Below, one piece after another: positions 28,917-37,455 of a DNA stretch of 39,783 bases. Origin of the DNA: Nitrospirota bacterium (GTDB taxonomy: Bacteria > Nitrospirota > Nitrospiria > JACQBW01); contig JACOTA010000006.1 of assembly GCA_016178585.1 (NCBI GenBank), positions 1-39,783 of the forward strand, given 5' to 3'. The notes beneath the pieces were generated by a model that did no database searches, was not told the origin of the DNA, and saw nothing but the letters and a program-made list of their open reading frames with translations. A program made the position numbers and the translations under genes. The first letter of the stretch is position 1. Each line of letters begins with the position of its first letter.

Positions 28917-29025
28917 GTAGGGGCAGGTCCCCGTGCCTGCCCGATGTGTGATGTTCGGCATATAAAATATAGAAGACGTCCCTTGGTTATTCTTTTATAG
29001 GGCAGGCACAGGGGCCTGCCCCTAC
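28917..29025. repeat. GGGGCAGG-ended inverted-repeat element
   Basis: Arms of 26 bases (28917-28942 and 29000-29025, beginning gtaggggcagg and ending cctgcccctac) pair with two mismatches around a 57-base non-coding spacer. It lies directly behind rsmG. It looks like a small non-autonomous mobile element. Confidence 0.8.
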
Positions 29026-29068
29026 AATATAATTTATAATACATTGATTATATTAACTAAACAGGAAA

Positions 29069-29084
29069 TGTTCCACGTGGAACA
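29069..29084. promoter_or_regulatory. parS centromere site 2
   Basis: Perfect TGTTCCACGTGGAACA, 158 bp before the parA start and 32 bp from site 3. Together they form a close parS pair directly upstream of parAB. Confidence 0.93.
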
Positions 29085-29116
29085 TTTTTAGAAATAGACA
29101 GAACGTCTGCCCGGAA

Positions 29117-29132
29117 TGTTCCACGTGGAACA
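29117..29132. promoter_or_regulatory. parS centromere site 3
   Basis: A third perfect TGTTCCACGTGGAACA, 109 bp before the parA start. ParB bound here would spread over the parAB promoter region and could autoregulate it. Confidence 0.93.
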
Positions 29133-29241
29133 AACCAACGAAATTTTTTGAGGAATAAGTTGATTATTTTTAATTTTGTGGTATGATCCTCCCTTTATTT
29201 ACTTAAATTTTACTTTTCTATCTTTTGTTTATTGGAAATTT

Positions 29242-30009
29242 ATGGCTAGAATTATTGCAGTCGCAAACCAAAAAGGGGGGGTCGGAAAGACGACCACAGC
29301 CATTAATTTGTCGGCCTCTTTAGCTGTTTTGGAGAAAAAGATTTTATTGATTGACGCCGACCCTCAGGGAAATGCAACGAGCGGTTGCGGCATCGACAAA
29401 AAAACCGGGCTTTTAACCCTTTATAATATTTTTGCTCAGCAAAATATGATCAGCGAGGTAATTTTAGAAACCGAAATTAAAAACCTTCAAATTGTTCCAT
29501 CGACCGGAGACCTCGTCGGGGCGGAAATTGAACTGATTCAGTATCCGGAGAGGGAGTTTATTCTAAAAAAGGCCCTGGATGCGGTCAGTTCAAAGTACGA
29601 TTATATCTTTATCGATTGCCCTCCTTCTCTCGGTCTTTTGACCGTAAATGCGCTAGTCGCCGCGCAAACCGTTTTGATTCCTGTGCAATGTGAATATTAT
29701 GCTATGGAAGGGTTGACCCAGCTTCTAAAAACGATCCAATTGGTTCATCGGTCGCTGAACCCCGCCCTTGAGATTGAAGGGCTTTTGCTGACGATGTTTG
29801 ACAGTCGGAATAATCTCTGCAACCAGGTGGTTGAAGAGGTCCGAAAACATTTTAATGAAAAAGTGTTTACCATTACAATTCCCAGAAATATTGCTTTAGC
29901 TGAGGCGCCAAGCCATGGAAAACCCGTTTTACTTTACAATATCCTTTCAAAGGGAGCTCAGACATATTTGGAAGCGGCTAAAGAATTAATTACGAATTCC
30001 ACGAATTAA
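29242..30009 (+). CDS. parA: Chromosome-partitioning ATPase ParA (Soj)
   Basis: This 255-residue ParA/Soj ATPase forms ATP-dependent dimers on the nucleoid and moves ParB-parS complexes apart. It has the deviant Walker A 'KGGVGKTT' (11-18) with signature lysine, 'LLIDADPQGNATSG', 'YIFIDCPPSLGLLTVNAL' and 'IPVQCEYYAMEGLTQL'. The short N-terminus is typical of chromosomal ParA. The ATG at 29242 (MARIIAVANQ) is chosen; a frame from 29176 adds hydrophobic residues without family support. parB follows after 87 bp and two parS sites lie upstream. Confidence 0.97.
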   Translation: MARIIAVANQKGGVGKTTTAINLSASLAVLEKKILLIDADPQGNATSGCGIDKKTGLLTLYNIFAQQNMISEVILETEIKNLQIVPSTGDLVGAEIELIQYPEREFILKKALDAVSSKYDYIFIDCPPSLGLLTVNALVAAQTVLIPVQCEYYAMEGLTQLLKTIQLVHRSLNPALEIEGLLLTMFDSRNNLCNQVVEEVRKHFNEKVFTITIPRNIALAEAPSHGKPVLLYNILSKGAQTYLEAAKELITNSTN

Positions 30010-30096
30010 GCTTTGTTTAAATCCGGTTGTTTTGGATCTATTATTAATGGAAACGATTAATCATCTCTTCTTCTTCGCTTGGAGGTTAAACATTAA

Positions 30097-30954
30097 ATGG
30101 AGCGGCAAAAACTAGGAAAAGGATTAGGCGCCCTGCTTGGGGAAACGATTCTGACCGGGGAGGAAACTAAATCAAAAGAATTTATCGAGGTGGAAATTTC
30201 CCGCGTCATACCGAATAGATATCAGCCAAGAATTGATTTTGATTCGAAGGAGCTGGAAGAGCTTGCGGCTTCGATTCAAATCAATGGAGTCATTCAACCG
30301 ATCATGATCAGATCCAAAGGGTCCAATCAATACGAGCTCGTAGCGGGAGAAAGACGGTTTAGAGCCTCTAAAATGGCTGGTTTAACGAAAATCCCGGCGT
30401 ATATTAAAAATATTTCAGACCGGGAGATGCTGGAGTTTGCGTTAATTGAAAATATCCAGAGAGCTGACTTAAACCCTCTTGAAGAGGCCCGGGCCTATGA
30501 ACGGTTGATTAAAGAGTTTGAGTTAACCCAGGAAGAGATTTCAAAACAGGTCGGAAAAGAGCGTTCGAGTATTGCAAACAGTTTAAGGCTCCTTGATCTT
30601 CCGAAAGAAATTCGTGATTTTATTTTCGAAAATAAAATTTCAGTGGGACATGCGAAAATTCTTCTCACCCTTTCAGACCGCGACCGCCAAATTTCCCTGG
30701 CTAACCAGATCATTGAAAAAGGGATTTCTGTCCGCCAGACCGACCTTTTGGCAAAAAAAATCGTTCAACCCCGCCATACGAAGAGCAAGAAAAAGGAGGC
30801 GCTATGGGTTGATCTTGAAGACCGGTTGAAAAGATCGCTTGGAACGAAGGTTTCTATTGAGAGCGGCCGTAAAGGTGGAAAAATTATGATAGAATATTAT
30901 AATCCTGAAGATTTAGAGCGTTTGATGGAAATCATGCTGGGGTGGAATCAATAA
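30097..30954 (+). CDS. parB: Chromosome-partitioning protein ParB (Spo0J)
   Basis: This 285-residue ParB is a CTPase clamp that loads at parS and spreads. It has the N-terminal 'KLGKGLGALLGE', the ParB box 1 region 'NRYQPRIDFDSKELEELAAS', box 2 'GERRFRA' (84-90) which binds CTP, 'ENIQRADLNPLEEARAYERL', the HTH 'TQEEISKQVGKERSSIANSL' that contacts parS, and a C-terminal dimerisation domain. The gene directly follows parA and is followed by a hairpin element and bactofilin. Three perfect parS sites within 3 kb are its likely targets. Confidence 0.97.
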   Translation: MERQKLGKGLGALLGETILTGEETKSKEFIEVEISRVIPNRYQPRIDFDSKELEELAASIQINGVIQPIMIRSKGSNQYELVAGERRFRASKMAGLTKIPAYIKNISDREMLEFALIENIQRADLNPLEEARAYERLIKEFELTQEEISKQVGKERSSIANSLRLLDLPKEIRDFIFENKISVGHAKILLTLSDRDRQISLANQIIEKGISVRQTDLLAKKIVQPRHTKSKKKEALWVDLEDRLKRSLGTKVSIESGRKGGKIMIEYYNPEDLERLMEIMLGWNQ

Positions 30955-30984
30955 TAAAAAAAATTGATATCACACGTTAGCTTT

Positions 30985-31053
30985 GGGTGCTTGATGTCCC
31001 TAAAATGCCCATCTCTCCGCCGCCGAAGTCTCCGTTTAGGGCACACCAGGCAC
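30985..31053. repeat. GTGCCTGGTG hairpin element, copy B
   Basis: This shorter relative of 20191-20317 lies just after parB. Its right arm (31021-31053, cgccgaagtct...cacaccaggcac) matches the copy A right arm (20279-20312) with about five differences. It pairs imperfectly with its own left arm (gtgcttgatgtccctaaa, 30987-31004). Confidence 0.65.
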
Positions 31054-31122
31054 ATCTTTTTTGTACGGTTGAAGAACCGCCCAATATTATAAAAACATAA
31101 ATAAATTAAGGAGTTATGAGAT

Positions 31123-31530
31123 ATGATGACCAAAGAAAAAGAACGGAAAGAGACTGTAACAGGCGAAATTATAGCTTTTCTCGGGAAAGGGACCTCGTTT
31201 AAAGGGGTTATTACCTATGATGGTACCGTTCGAATCGATGGAAATGTCGATGGTGAAATTATTACAAAGGGCTCTCTGGTCGTCGGAGAGAGTGCAGAAA
31301 TTAAGGCGGAAATCGAAGTAGGGAGCCTCGTTTGCGGCGGTTCGATTAATGGGAACATTGTCGCATTTGAAAAAATTCAACTAATCGCTCCGGCGATTGT
31401 CACGGGCACTATCAAAACCCCGATTTTGGTGATCGAAGAAGGGGTTCGTTTTAATGGAACGGTTGACATGGGAAAATCGCCCTCGCACGCCGCTCCCGAA
31501 AACCACCCTACCGAAAAAGAAGGGGAATAA
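31123..31530 (+). CDS. bacA: Bactofilin
   Basis: This 135-residue bactofilin is a bacterial cytoskeletal protein that polymerises without nucleotide into right-handed beta-helix filaments. The beta-helix core is seen in the short hydrophobic-glycine repeats 'FLGKGTSFKGVITYDGTVRI', 'GNVDGEIITKGSLVVGESA', 'IEVGSLVCGGSINGNIVAFE' and 'APAIVTGTIKTPILVIEEG', flanked by short disordered ends. Bactofilins place cell-wall or polar machinery; in Myxococcus xanthus BacNOP scaffolds ParABS at the pole. The position directly after parAB fits such a role, by inference. AAGGAG lies 9 nt before the ATG. The gene symbol is a family name, not a proven orthologue. Confidence 0.93.
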   Translation: MMTKEKERKETVTGEIIAFLGKGTSFKGVITYDGTVRIDGNVDGEIITKGSLVVGESAEIKAEIEVGSLVCGGSINGNIVAFEKIQLIAPAIVTGTIKTPILVIEEGVRFNGTVDMGKSPSHAAPENHPTEKEGE

Positions 31531-31572
31531 ACCTTCCGTCAGATATTTTAAATGATCTGACTTAAAGAAAAG

Positions 31573-32637
31573 ATGAAAATCGCAGTAGGGATGAGCGGCG
31601 GCGTGGATAGCGCCGTGACCGCCGCTCTTTTACAACAGCAAGGACATGAGGTGATCGGTCTACACCTTCGTTTATATAAAGACGAAGGGGATGAGGCAAA
31701 ACATTGGCTTGACCGTTCCTGTTGTAAAATTGGCCTGGCCAAACATGTCTGTCAACAACTCAAACTCGATATCCAGGTTTTTGACGTTCAGGACGATTTT
31801 CGTTCTCTGGTCATTGATAACTTTACCGATGAGTATAAAAAAGGGAGAACCCCAAACCCCTGCGTCCGTTGCAATGAAAGCATTAAATTTGGAACTTTAA
31901 TCGAGAAGGCCGGGGAGGTCGGGGCCGAGGCTCTTGCGACCGGCCATTACGCAAAAATCGTCTATAATAAAATAACAAAACGATATCAATTACTTAGACC
32001 AAAAGATCAGGTCAAAGATCAGACCTATTTTCTCTATCGTCTCAAACAGGAGCAACTGAAAAAAATTCTTTTTCCTTTGGCGGACATGGAGAAAAAGGAA
32101 ATATACAAAATCGCGGAAGCCCTTGATTTTCCATATGAAGATGTACTTGAAAGTCAAGAGGTCTGTTTTGTCAATCAGGGGGATTATCGGACTTTTTTAA
32201 AAGACGAAACCGCGGTGGAAGCGCCTAAAGGGGAATTTGTTTCATCTGCCGGGGAAGTGATGGGAGAGCATCAAGGGATTCCTTTTTACACCGTCGGCCA
32301 GAGAAGGGGGCTTGGCGTAGCGACAGGAAAGCGCCAGTTTGTGATTCGAATAAATTCCACCACCAACCAAATTGTTATCGGTGACGAGGCCGACCTCTAC
32401 CATAAAAACCTAATGGTGGGTGATTTAAACTGGATTGCTTTGGATCGCCTTTCCGAGTCGGTCCAGGCCGGCGTAAAAATTCGGTATAAATCGACCGAGG
32501 CAAAGGCCTGGCTAGAACCCGTCGATGAGAAAAGGATAAAAATCATTTTTGATGAACCTCAAAAAGGAGGCGCCCCGGGTCAGTCGGCGGTTTTTTATCA
32601 GGGAGAGGTTGTGGTCGGCGGCGGGGTGATCGAATGA
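31573..32637 (+). CDS. mnmA: tRNA-specific 2-thiouridylase MnmA
   Basis: MnmA puts sulphur on C2 of the wobble uridine (U34) of tRNAs for Lys, Glu and Gln, using ATP and a persulfide donor. The 354-residue protein has the PP-loop 'GMSGGVDSAV' (SGGVDS 8-13), the first catalytic cysteine Cys97 in 'TPNPCVRCNESIKF', the second, Cys198, in 'LESQEVCFV', and 'DQTYFLYRL'. It complements MnmE and MnmG in this window, which modify C5 of the same base. The ATG at 31573 gives the usual N-terminus. The stop overlaps the next gene (ATGA). Confidence 0.97.
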   Translation: MKIAVGMSGGVDSAVTAALLQQQGHEVIGLHLRLYKDEGDEAKHWLDRSCCKIGLAKHVCQQLKLDIQVFDVQDDFRSLVIDNFTDEYKKGRTPNPCVRCNESIKFGTLIEKAGEVGAEALATGHYAKIVYNKITKRYQLLRPKDQVKDQTYFLYRLKQEQLKKILFPLADMEKKEIYKIAEALDFPYEDVLESQEVCFVNQGDYRTFLKDETAVEAPKGEFVSSAGEVMGEHQGIPFYTVGQRRGLGVATGKRQFVIRINSTTNQIVIGDEADLYHKNLMVGDLNWIALDRLSESVQAGVKIRYKSTEAKAWLEPVDEKRIKIIFDEPQKGGAPGQSAVFYQGEVVVGGGVIE

Positions 32638-33281
32638 GTCTGGAGTTTTTTGAAATCAATCCCCAAAAAGGAAAGCCTCTGGGATGCGTCATAGGCCTTC
32701 ATGGACTGGGGGCAAACGGAAAAGACCTCATGCCCCTGGCCGAACAACTCAATCTTCCTCAAACAAAGTTTATTTTTCCGAACGGTCCGTTTCCGGTTGA
32801 ATATTCCTACGAGGGGAGAGCCTGGTATCAGCTTCCCCGTGAAAACGGGAGAGGAATTCCGGTTAGCCGAAAAAAGTTAATTGAACTGGTTCAGCAAATC
32901 GAATCTTCGGGGATCCCCGCGCGAGAAATTATGATCGCCGGATTTTCGCAAGGTGCGGTGATGAGTCTGGACGCCGGCCTTCGTTATCCCAACAAGCTTT
33001 GCGGATTAATGGCTTTAAGCGGCTATCTCCATGCCCCCGAAAGGCTTTCCGAAGAAAAATCTTCAGAAAATAAAGGTCTGCCGGTTCTAGTCTGCCACGG
33101 CGTCGAGGATGATGTTCTCCCGGTTCAGGGGAGCCGAGAAGCGGCGTTGGTTTTGGAAAAAGAAGGATATTCCGTGGCCTACCATGAATTCCCCATCGGC
33201 CATCAGATTGTTCCGGAAGAATTGCGTATTATTCGTCAGTTTATTCTCACCTCCCTCCACCGATCCCTGTTTCCTTCTTAA
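32634..33281 (+). CDS. Phospholipase/carboxylesterase family hydrolase
   Basis: This 215-residue cytoplasmic alpha/beta hydrolase of the YpfH/acyl-protein-thioesterase group hydrolyses short carboxyl esters or thioesters. The oxyanion region is 'VIGLHGLGANGKDLMPLAEQ'. The nucleophile is Ser105 in 'IAGFSQGAVMSLDAGL', the acid is Asp160 in 'HGVEDDVLP' and the base is His190 in 'EFPIGHQIVPEEL', so the triad is complete. The start overlaps the mnmA stop by 4 bases, so the two are co-translated, but no functional link to tRNA thiolation is known. The physiological substrate is unknown. Confidence 0.92.
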   Translation: MSLEFFEINPQKGKPLGCVIGLHGLGANGKDLMPLAEQLNLPQTKFIFPNGPFPVEYSYEGRAWYQLPRENGRGIPVSRKKLIELVQQIESSGIPAREIMIAGFSQGAVMSLDAGLRYPNKLCGLMALSGYLHAPERLSEEKSSENKGLPVLVCHGVEDDVLPVQGSREAALVLEKEGYSVAYHEFPIGHQIVPEELRIIRQFILTSLHRSLFPS

Positions 33282-33435
33282 TGCTTTTGAGTTTAAGTTG
33301 TAAGGTTTAAGGCTGGCGACCGGGTGTTGCGCCTGCCATGCGTGTTCAAACGTTTGAAGATTCAGAAGCGCCAGGATTTAAAAGATTTGTGCAGCAGGCC
33401 GGAAGGGCTTATTCTATTCTTCATGAGGATCGGGT

Positions 33436-35136
33436 TTGAATCATTTGACCGGACGAGTTTTTCAAACTCCACGGAAGGGACCGGCTGCGGTTTTTGCCGG
33501 CGATAAAATCATCAGTAATTTTGAATATCCAACCCGTACCCCTTGTGAAACGGTTGTCGGTGGAAAGAAACTGCGCATCTATCCTAAAGAGGTGATGACG
33601 CGATTTCCAGATGCTCAAAGATTACGGGAAATGGGGGTCGAGAGTTATATTGGCGCTCCTTTGTTCGACTCATCCGGCCATCCAATGGGATTACTGGTTG
33701 TCATGGACAGCAAGCCGATAGCCAATCCTGAAATGGTGGAATCTCTCATGCAAATGTTTACGTTCCGCACGTCATTAGAACTTGAACGAAAGCGGTTAGA
33801 AGAAACGATTCAGCGGCTGGAATACTACGACTCGACAACCGGCCTGCCCAATCAGCTCTTTTTCTATGATCTTCTTCATAAGGCCATTCAAAAGGCGGAG
33901 CGCAACAATGAATCTTTAGCTGTCCTTCTCATTGATCTCGACCGTTTCAATGAGATCAATGACACCCTGGGATTTTATCGAGGGAATCGTCTCCTGCGGG
34001 AGGTGGGAAAGCGTTTTGACACGGTGGGACAAACTGGAGCGGTTGCGCGTCTTGCAGGTGACGAATTTGGATTGATATTGCCAAAAGCTTCGTCCGAAGA
34101 AGCAGCCAGGTTCGCTTCCCGGATTTTAAAAACTTTGCAAGAACCATTTGATATTGAAGGCATACCGGTTCAGGTTGAGGCAGGAGTCGGCATTGCGCTT
34201 TATCCTGATGAAGGAAAAAATCCAGACAATCTCATTCTAAGGGCTGAAATAGCCCTATATACGTCGAAGAAGTCCGAGAAAACTGTTGATGCGGCAAAAC
34301 CGGGCGGCAACGAAGTCAACCATTCACCTGTTCATGTTCAATCTATTTCGGAGCCGCTTTCCCTGATGAAAAGTCTGCACCAGGGTATAGAAAACGGCCA
34401 GCTGTTTCTTGTTTACCAGCCCAAGTTAGACCTCCGCACTAAACGGGTCACCGGGGTTGAAGCCCTGGTACGGTGGCGTCATCCAAAACTTGGAATCGTT
34501 CTGCCGGAGCAGTTCATTCCATTTGCAGAGAAAGCGGATTTGATGAAACCCCTTACTTTGTTTGTTCTGAAAGAGGCTGTGAACCAATGCCGGCTCTGGC
34601 ATGAATCGGGGCGAAAGATCAGCGTCGCTATGAACCTGGTCAGACAGAGTTTGCTGGACTCTGACCTTCCGGACCAAATCTGCAAATTATTAGAAGTCTG
34701 TGGTGTCGATCCTGCCTGGCTGGATGTAGAGATTACTGAAAGCATCATCATGTCTGATCAGAACAAGATAGCGAATGCCATTGTTCAAATCGCCAGAAAG
34801 GGAGTCACGCTATCTCTTGACAATTTTGGCTTCCGTTCTTCTTCGATGAATTACCTGACAAAACTTCCCATTCATTCAATAAAAATTGATCGGTCCTATG
34901 TCATGGACTCCATCACGAGTTCGGACCATGCAATGGTGGTTAAATCGGCTATCGACTTCGCTCATGGCCAGGGTTTGAAGGTTATTGCCGTGGGAGTTGA
35001 AGATCAAGAGACGCTGGATCAGCTTGTGGCATTCGATTGTGATGAGGCGCAGGGTTACTTTATCAGCAGACCTGTTTCGGCAGAGGAGCTTACTCCATGG
35101 CTGGATGAGTCGCCCTTGATTTTAGAGAAAAAATAG
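33436..35136 (+). CDS. GAF-GGDEF-EAL protein with degenerate GGDEF and altered EAL site
   Basis: This 566-residue cytoplasmic c-di-GMP-type protein has a C-terminal part of a GAF domain (~20-110, 'NFEYPTRTPCETVVGG', 'APLFDSSGHPMGLLVVMD'), a helical linker, a GGDEF domain (~130-285) and an EAL domain (~310-555). The GGDEF signature is AGDEF (207-211). The EAL motif is intact (342-344), as are Asn400, Glu432, Lys483 and QGY, but the metal-binding DD pair reads DN (462-463), which may weaken phosphodiesterase activity. The GAF domain lacks its first ~40-50 residues; just upstream all frames are interrupted, so the 5' end may be truncated. The TTG start at 33436 has GAGG 7 nt upstream. No membrane segment is seen. 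Confidence 0.88.
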   Translation: MNHLTGRVFQTPRKGPAAVFAGDKIISNFEYPTRTPCETVVGGKKLRIYPKEVMTRFPDAQRLREMGVESYIGAPLFDSSGHPMGLLVVMDSKPIANPEMVESLMQMFTFRTSLELERKRLEETIQRLEYYDSTTGLPNQLFFYDLLHKAIQKAERNNESLAVLLIDLDRFNEINDTLGFYRGNRLLREVGKRFDTVGQTGAVARLAGDEFGLILPKASSEEAARFASRILKTLQEPFDIEGIPVQVEAGVGIALYPDEGKNPDNLILRAEIALYTSKKSEKTVDAAKPGGNEVNHSPVHVQSISEPLSLMKSLHQGIENGQLFLVYQPKLDLRTKRVTGVEALVRWRHPKLGIVLPEQFIPFAEKADLMKPLTLFVLKEAVNQCRLWHESGRKISVAMNLVRQSLLDSDLPDQICKLLEVCGVDPAWLDVEITESIIMSDQNKIANAIVQIARKGVTLSLDNFGFRSSSMNYLTKLPIHSIKIDRSYVMDSITSSDHAMVVKSAIDFAHGQGLKVIAVGVEDQETLDQLVAFDCDEAQGYFISRPVSAEELTPWLDESPLILEKK

Positions 35137-35199
35137 ACCTCAAAAACATCACGGATTCAGGAAGAGATGAAGAAAAACCGCCCTGTTTCCATGAACCCA

Positions 35200-35736
35200 T
35201 CAGATAGGTTCGGACAACGCCGTTTTATAGGCGGCAAACGCTTCGGGTCCAAACAGGACAAACCGGACCCGCCGGATATCCTCGTACTGATTCAGATAAT
35301 CCATGACGGTTTGGAGGGCAATCCGGGCCGCTTCAGGGATCGGATAACGATAGGCCCCTGTGCTCAGGGAGGGAAAAGCAATTGACCTGATGCGGTGCCG
35401 GGTGGCCAGTTGAAGACTGGACCGGTAAGCGCCGGCCAGAAGCTCCGGTTCCCGGTGCCTGCCGTCTTTGTAGACCGGTCCAACGGTATGGATAACGTAT
35501 TTTGCTTTAAGCCGGCCCCCGGAGGTGATCCGGGCTTCACCGGTGGGGCAACCCCTGATCTTTTTACATTCTTCTAAAATTTGTGGGCCCCCTGCTCTGT
35601 GAATCGCTCCATCCACACCCCCGCCTCCGAGAAGCGTGGTATTGGCGGCATTCACTATCGCTTCCGTGTCCTGCAGGGTAATATCCCCTTCCACCAGTTC
35701 CAGAATAGATTTATGAACGGTAACTTTCATCGTCAT
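35200..35736 (-). CDS. Macrodomain protein (ADP-ribose-binding, YmdB-like)
   Basis: From the ATG at 35736 this is a 178-residue single macrodomain. Members bind ADP-ribose and remove O-acetyl groups or ADP-ribose from proteins. It shows the ligand loop 'IVNAANTTLLGGGGVDGAIH' with the conserved Asn and the GGGGVD loop, 'GEARITSGGRLKAKYVIHTV', and the second loop 'SIAFPSLSTGAYRYP' with 'STGAYRYP'. Length and motifs match the E. coli YmdB (O-acetyl-ADP-ribose deacetylase) group. A longer reading from 35769 adds MTPLWSAEKEK; AAGGA just before 35736 favours the shorter form. It is isolated between c-di-GMP genes with no sirtuin or ADP-ribosyltransferase nearby. Confidence 0.93.
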   Translation of the reverse strand: MTMKVTVHKSILELVEGDITLQDTEAIVNAANTTLLGGGGVDGAIHRAGGPQILEECKKIRGCPTGEARITSGGRLKAKYVIHTVGPVYKDGRHREPELLAGAYRSSLQLATRHRIRSIAFPSLSTGAYRYPIPEAARIALQTVMDYLNQYEDIRRVRFVLFGPEAFAAYKTALSEPI

Positions 35737-35973
35737 TTTTTCCTTCTCTGCCGACCATAATGGGGTCAAAAAGCCCGGCTTAAATGATCATAAATTCCCT
35801 CCCGCCAATGTGTCCATCCTTGCCTTTCTAAAGAATCAAAAGAGTTAATAGACGGAATGATCTTTTCTACAGGTCAAGGAGCCGGCGGGGAGAGGCGATG
35901 AGGTTCTCGAAAGAGAGAACTTTAATTCTATAGTTCAGTTACTTGTTTTAGGCTCTTACCGGTAATTTGTTTT

Positions 35974-37455
35974 TTATTCTAAGGGAGCTTGCAGAAGAAA
36001 ATCAATGAGAAGCAGGGAAGCCTGGCGAACGGGTTTAAATTGAATCCCGATCTTATAGCCTGAAGCGGCATTTTCCGCACTGGGCTCCATCCAAGCAACT
36101 ATGGCAATAAAGGTGATTTTATCAGAATAGGGATACAATCTCACTTGCAAAGGGGTGCCCTCGGAAAGAGGAAAGGACGAATCAAACATCAAACCACCCC
36201 TTCCTATGGTTTTGGTCCTGATGGGGTATAGTTCTTTGTCTTTTTCCAGCAGAAGTATACGAAAATCTCCCTTCACTTCTATTTTGATTCTTGGAAATTT
36301 TCGCTTTCCTATGGTCGGGGGATGGAGGCTCTCTTTGAATCCTTCCTGGATTTCTCTCACCTTCTTGGGATTTTGAATAAGCGCTTTGACGCAATCCTTA
36401 TCGAGCTTAAACCCTGCTAATTGCCGCAGCATGGCAAACGCCTCATCGTTTGACCAGGCCGCTTTGTAGCTGCGGGAACTGGTGAGGGCGTCGAAAATAT
36501 CAGCCACAGAGATCATGCGCGCTTCGATAGGGATTTCTTCTCCCTGTAATCCAAGCACGTATCCCGATCCGTCCAGAGTCTCATGATGATACTCGGCCAT
36601 GTTGCGTAACATCGTCATGTATTGAAGCGTATTAAGTCCAAAATCTTTGATGATAGAATCGATAATCTCGCGGCCGATAACGACATGTTTTTTGAGTCCG
36701 TCAAAATCTTCGTCGGACAGTTTTTCATTTTTTTTAAGCAGAGTATCCGGAACACCCACCTTGCCAATATCGTGCAGAGGAGAGAAGAGAAAAATATTTT
36801 CGATATATTCATCACTAAATCCATATTTTGGCGCCAGTTCCTGGGCAATCAGTCGGGCATAATGGGACACCCGGTCGATATGCTGGCCTGTTTCCAAATG
36901 ATGATAGGCGCTGATTTGTTTGGCCGCCTGGACTGTGGATAGCATCATCCGAATGGTTGCCAGTTCGGTTGAAACGATCGAAGAGATGAAATGACCGAAA
37001 AAGTTAAGTTCCTGAAGATTCTCTTGTTGAAAAGATTGTTTCTGGTACGAATTGAAAAAGACAAAACCAAGGAATTGACCATTGAGGAAGATAGGCAGAG
37101 TATAACTTGAGCCAAAACCCTGAGAGACAATCTTCTTCGTATGCTCGGCTTTCCCCCCTTCAAATACTGAAAGGTCGTTTACCACGCGAGCTTGACCGCT
37201 TTCCATAATGTCTTTTAACGATTTGACGTTGGAGAGTTTGGCCTGGTATCGAACCAGGGGATGGTCTTCATCACTGCTGTAAATAAAGGTTTTAAGAAGA
37301 TCGCTTTTAGAATCGTGGAGTATAACCGCAATTCGATCAACTCTTTCCACACGATTTTTTAATAGATGATGAATAAATTGAAGTTTTTCAGAGAGAGGAA
37401 TTTTTTTGTTTAAAAAACTCAATGGGTCTTCATGCAATTCCACTTTCGGATTCAT
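35974..37455 (-). CDS. GAF-HD-GYP-PilZ protein
   Basis: This 493-residue cytoplasmic protein has a GAF-like sensor (~15-165), an HD-GYP domain (~175-375) and a C-terminal PilZ domain (~384-490). The HD-GYP metal site is kept: 'HHLETGQHIDRVSHYA', 'LHDIGKVGVPD' (His228, Asp229), 'EYHHETLDGSGY' and 'ISVADIFDALTS'. The GYP triplet is GYV (298-300), a change in the loop used for GGDEF contacts. HD-GYP enzymes hydrolyse c-di-GMP; PilZ binds it through RxxxR and (D/N)xSxxG. Here PilZ begins 'GKRKFPR' and the second motif is 'IGRGGL', weaker than consensus. HD-GYP followed by PilZ in one chain suggests product or substrate feedback, which is inference. Confidence 0.9.
   Translation of the reverse strand: MNPKVELHEDPLSFLNKKIPLSEKLQFIHHLLKNRVERVDRIAVILHDSKSDLLKTFIYSSDEDHPLVRYQAKLSNVKSLKDIMESGQARVVNDLSVFEGGKAEHTKKIVSQGFGSSYTLPIFLNGQFLGFVFFNSYQKQSFQQENLQELNFFGHFISSIVSTELATIRMMLSTVQAAKQISAYHHLETGQHIDRVSHYARLIAQELAPKYGFSDEYIENIFLFSPLHDIGKVGVPDTLLKKNEKLSDEDFDGLKKHVVIGREIIDSIIKDFGLNTLQYMTMLRNMAEYHHETLDGSGYVLGLQGEEIPIEARMISVADIFDALTSSRSYKAAWSNDEAFAMLRQLAGFKLDKDCVKALIQNPKKVREIQEGFKESLHPPTIGKRKFPRIKIEVKGDFRILLLEKDKELYPIRTKTIGRGGLMFDSSFPLSEGTPLQVRLYPYSDKITFIAIVAWMEPSAENAASGYKIGIQFKPVRQASLLLIDFLLQAPLE

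Noticed and set aside
20191-31053. CRISPR array
   Set aside because: The repeats are palindromic, dispersed, of unequal length and without regular spacers.
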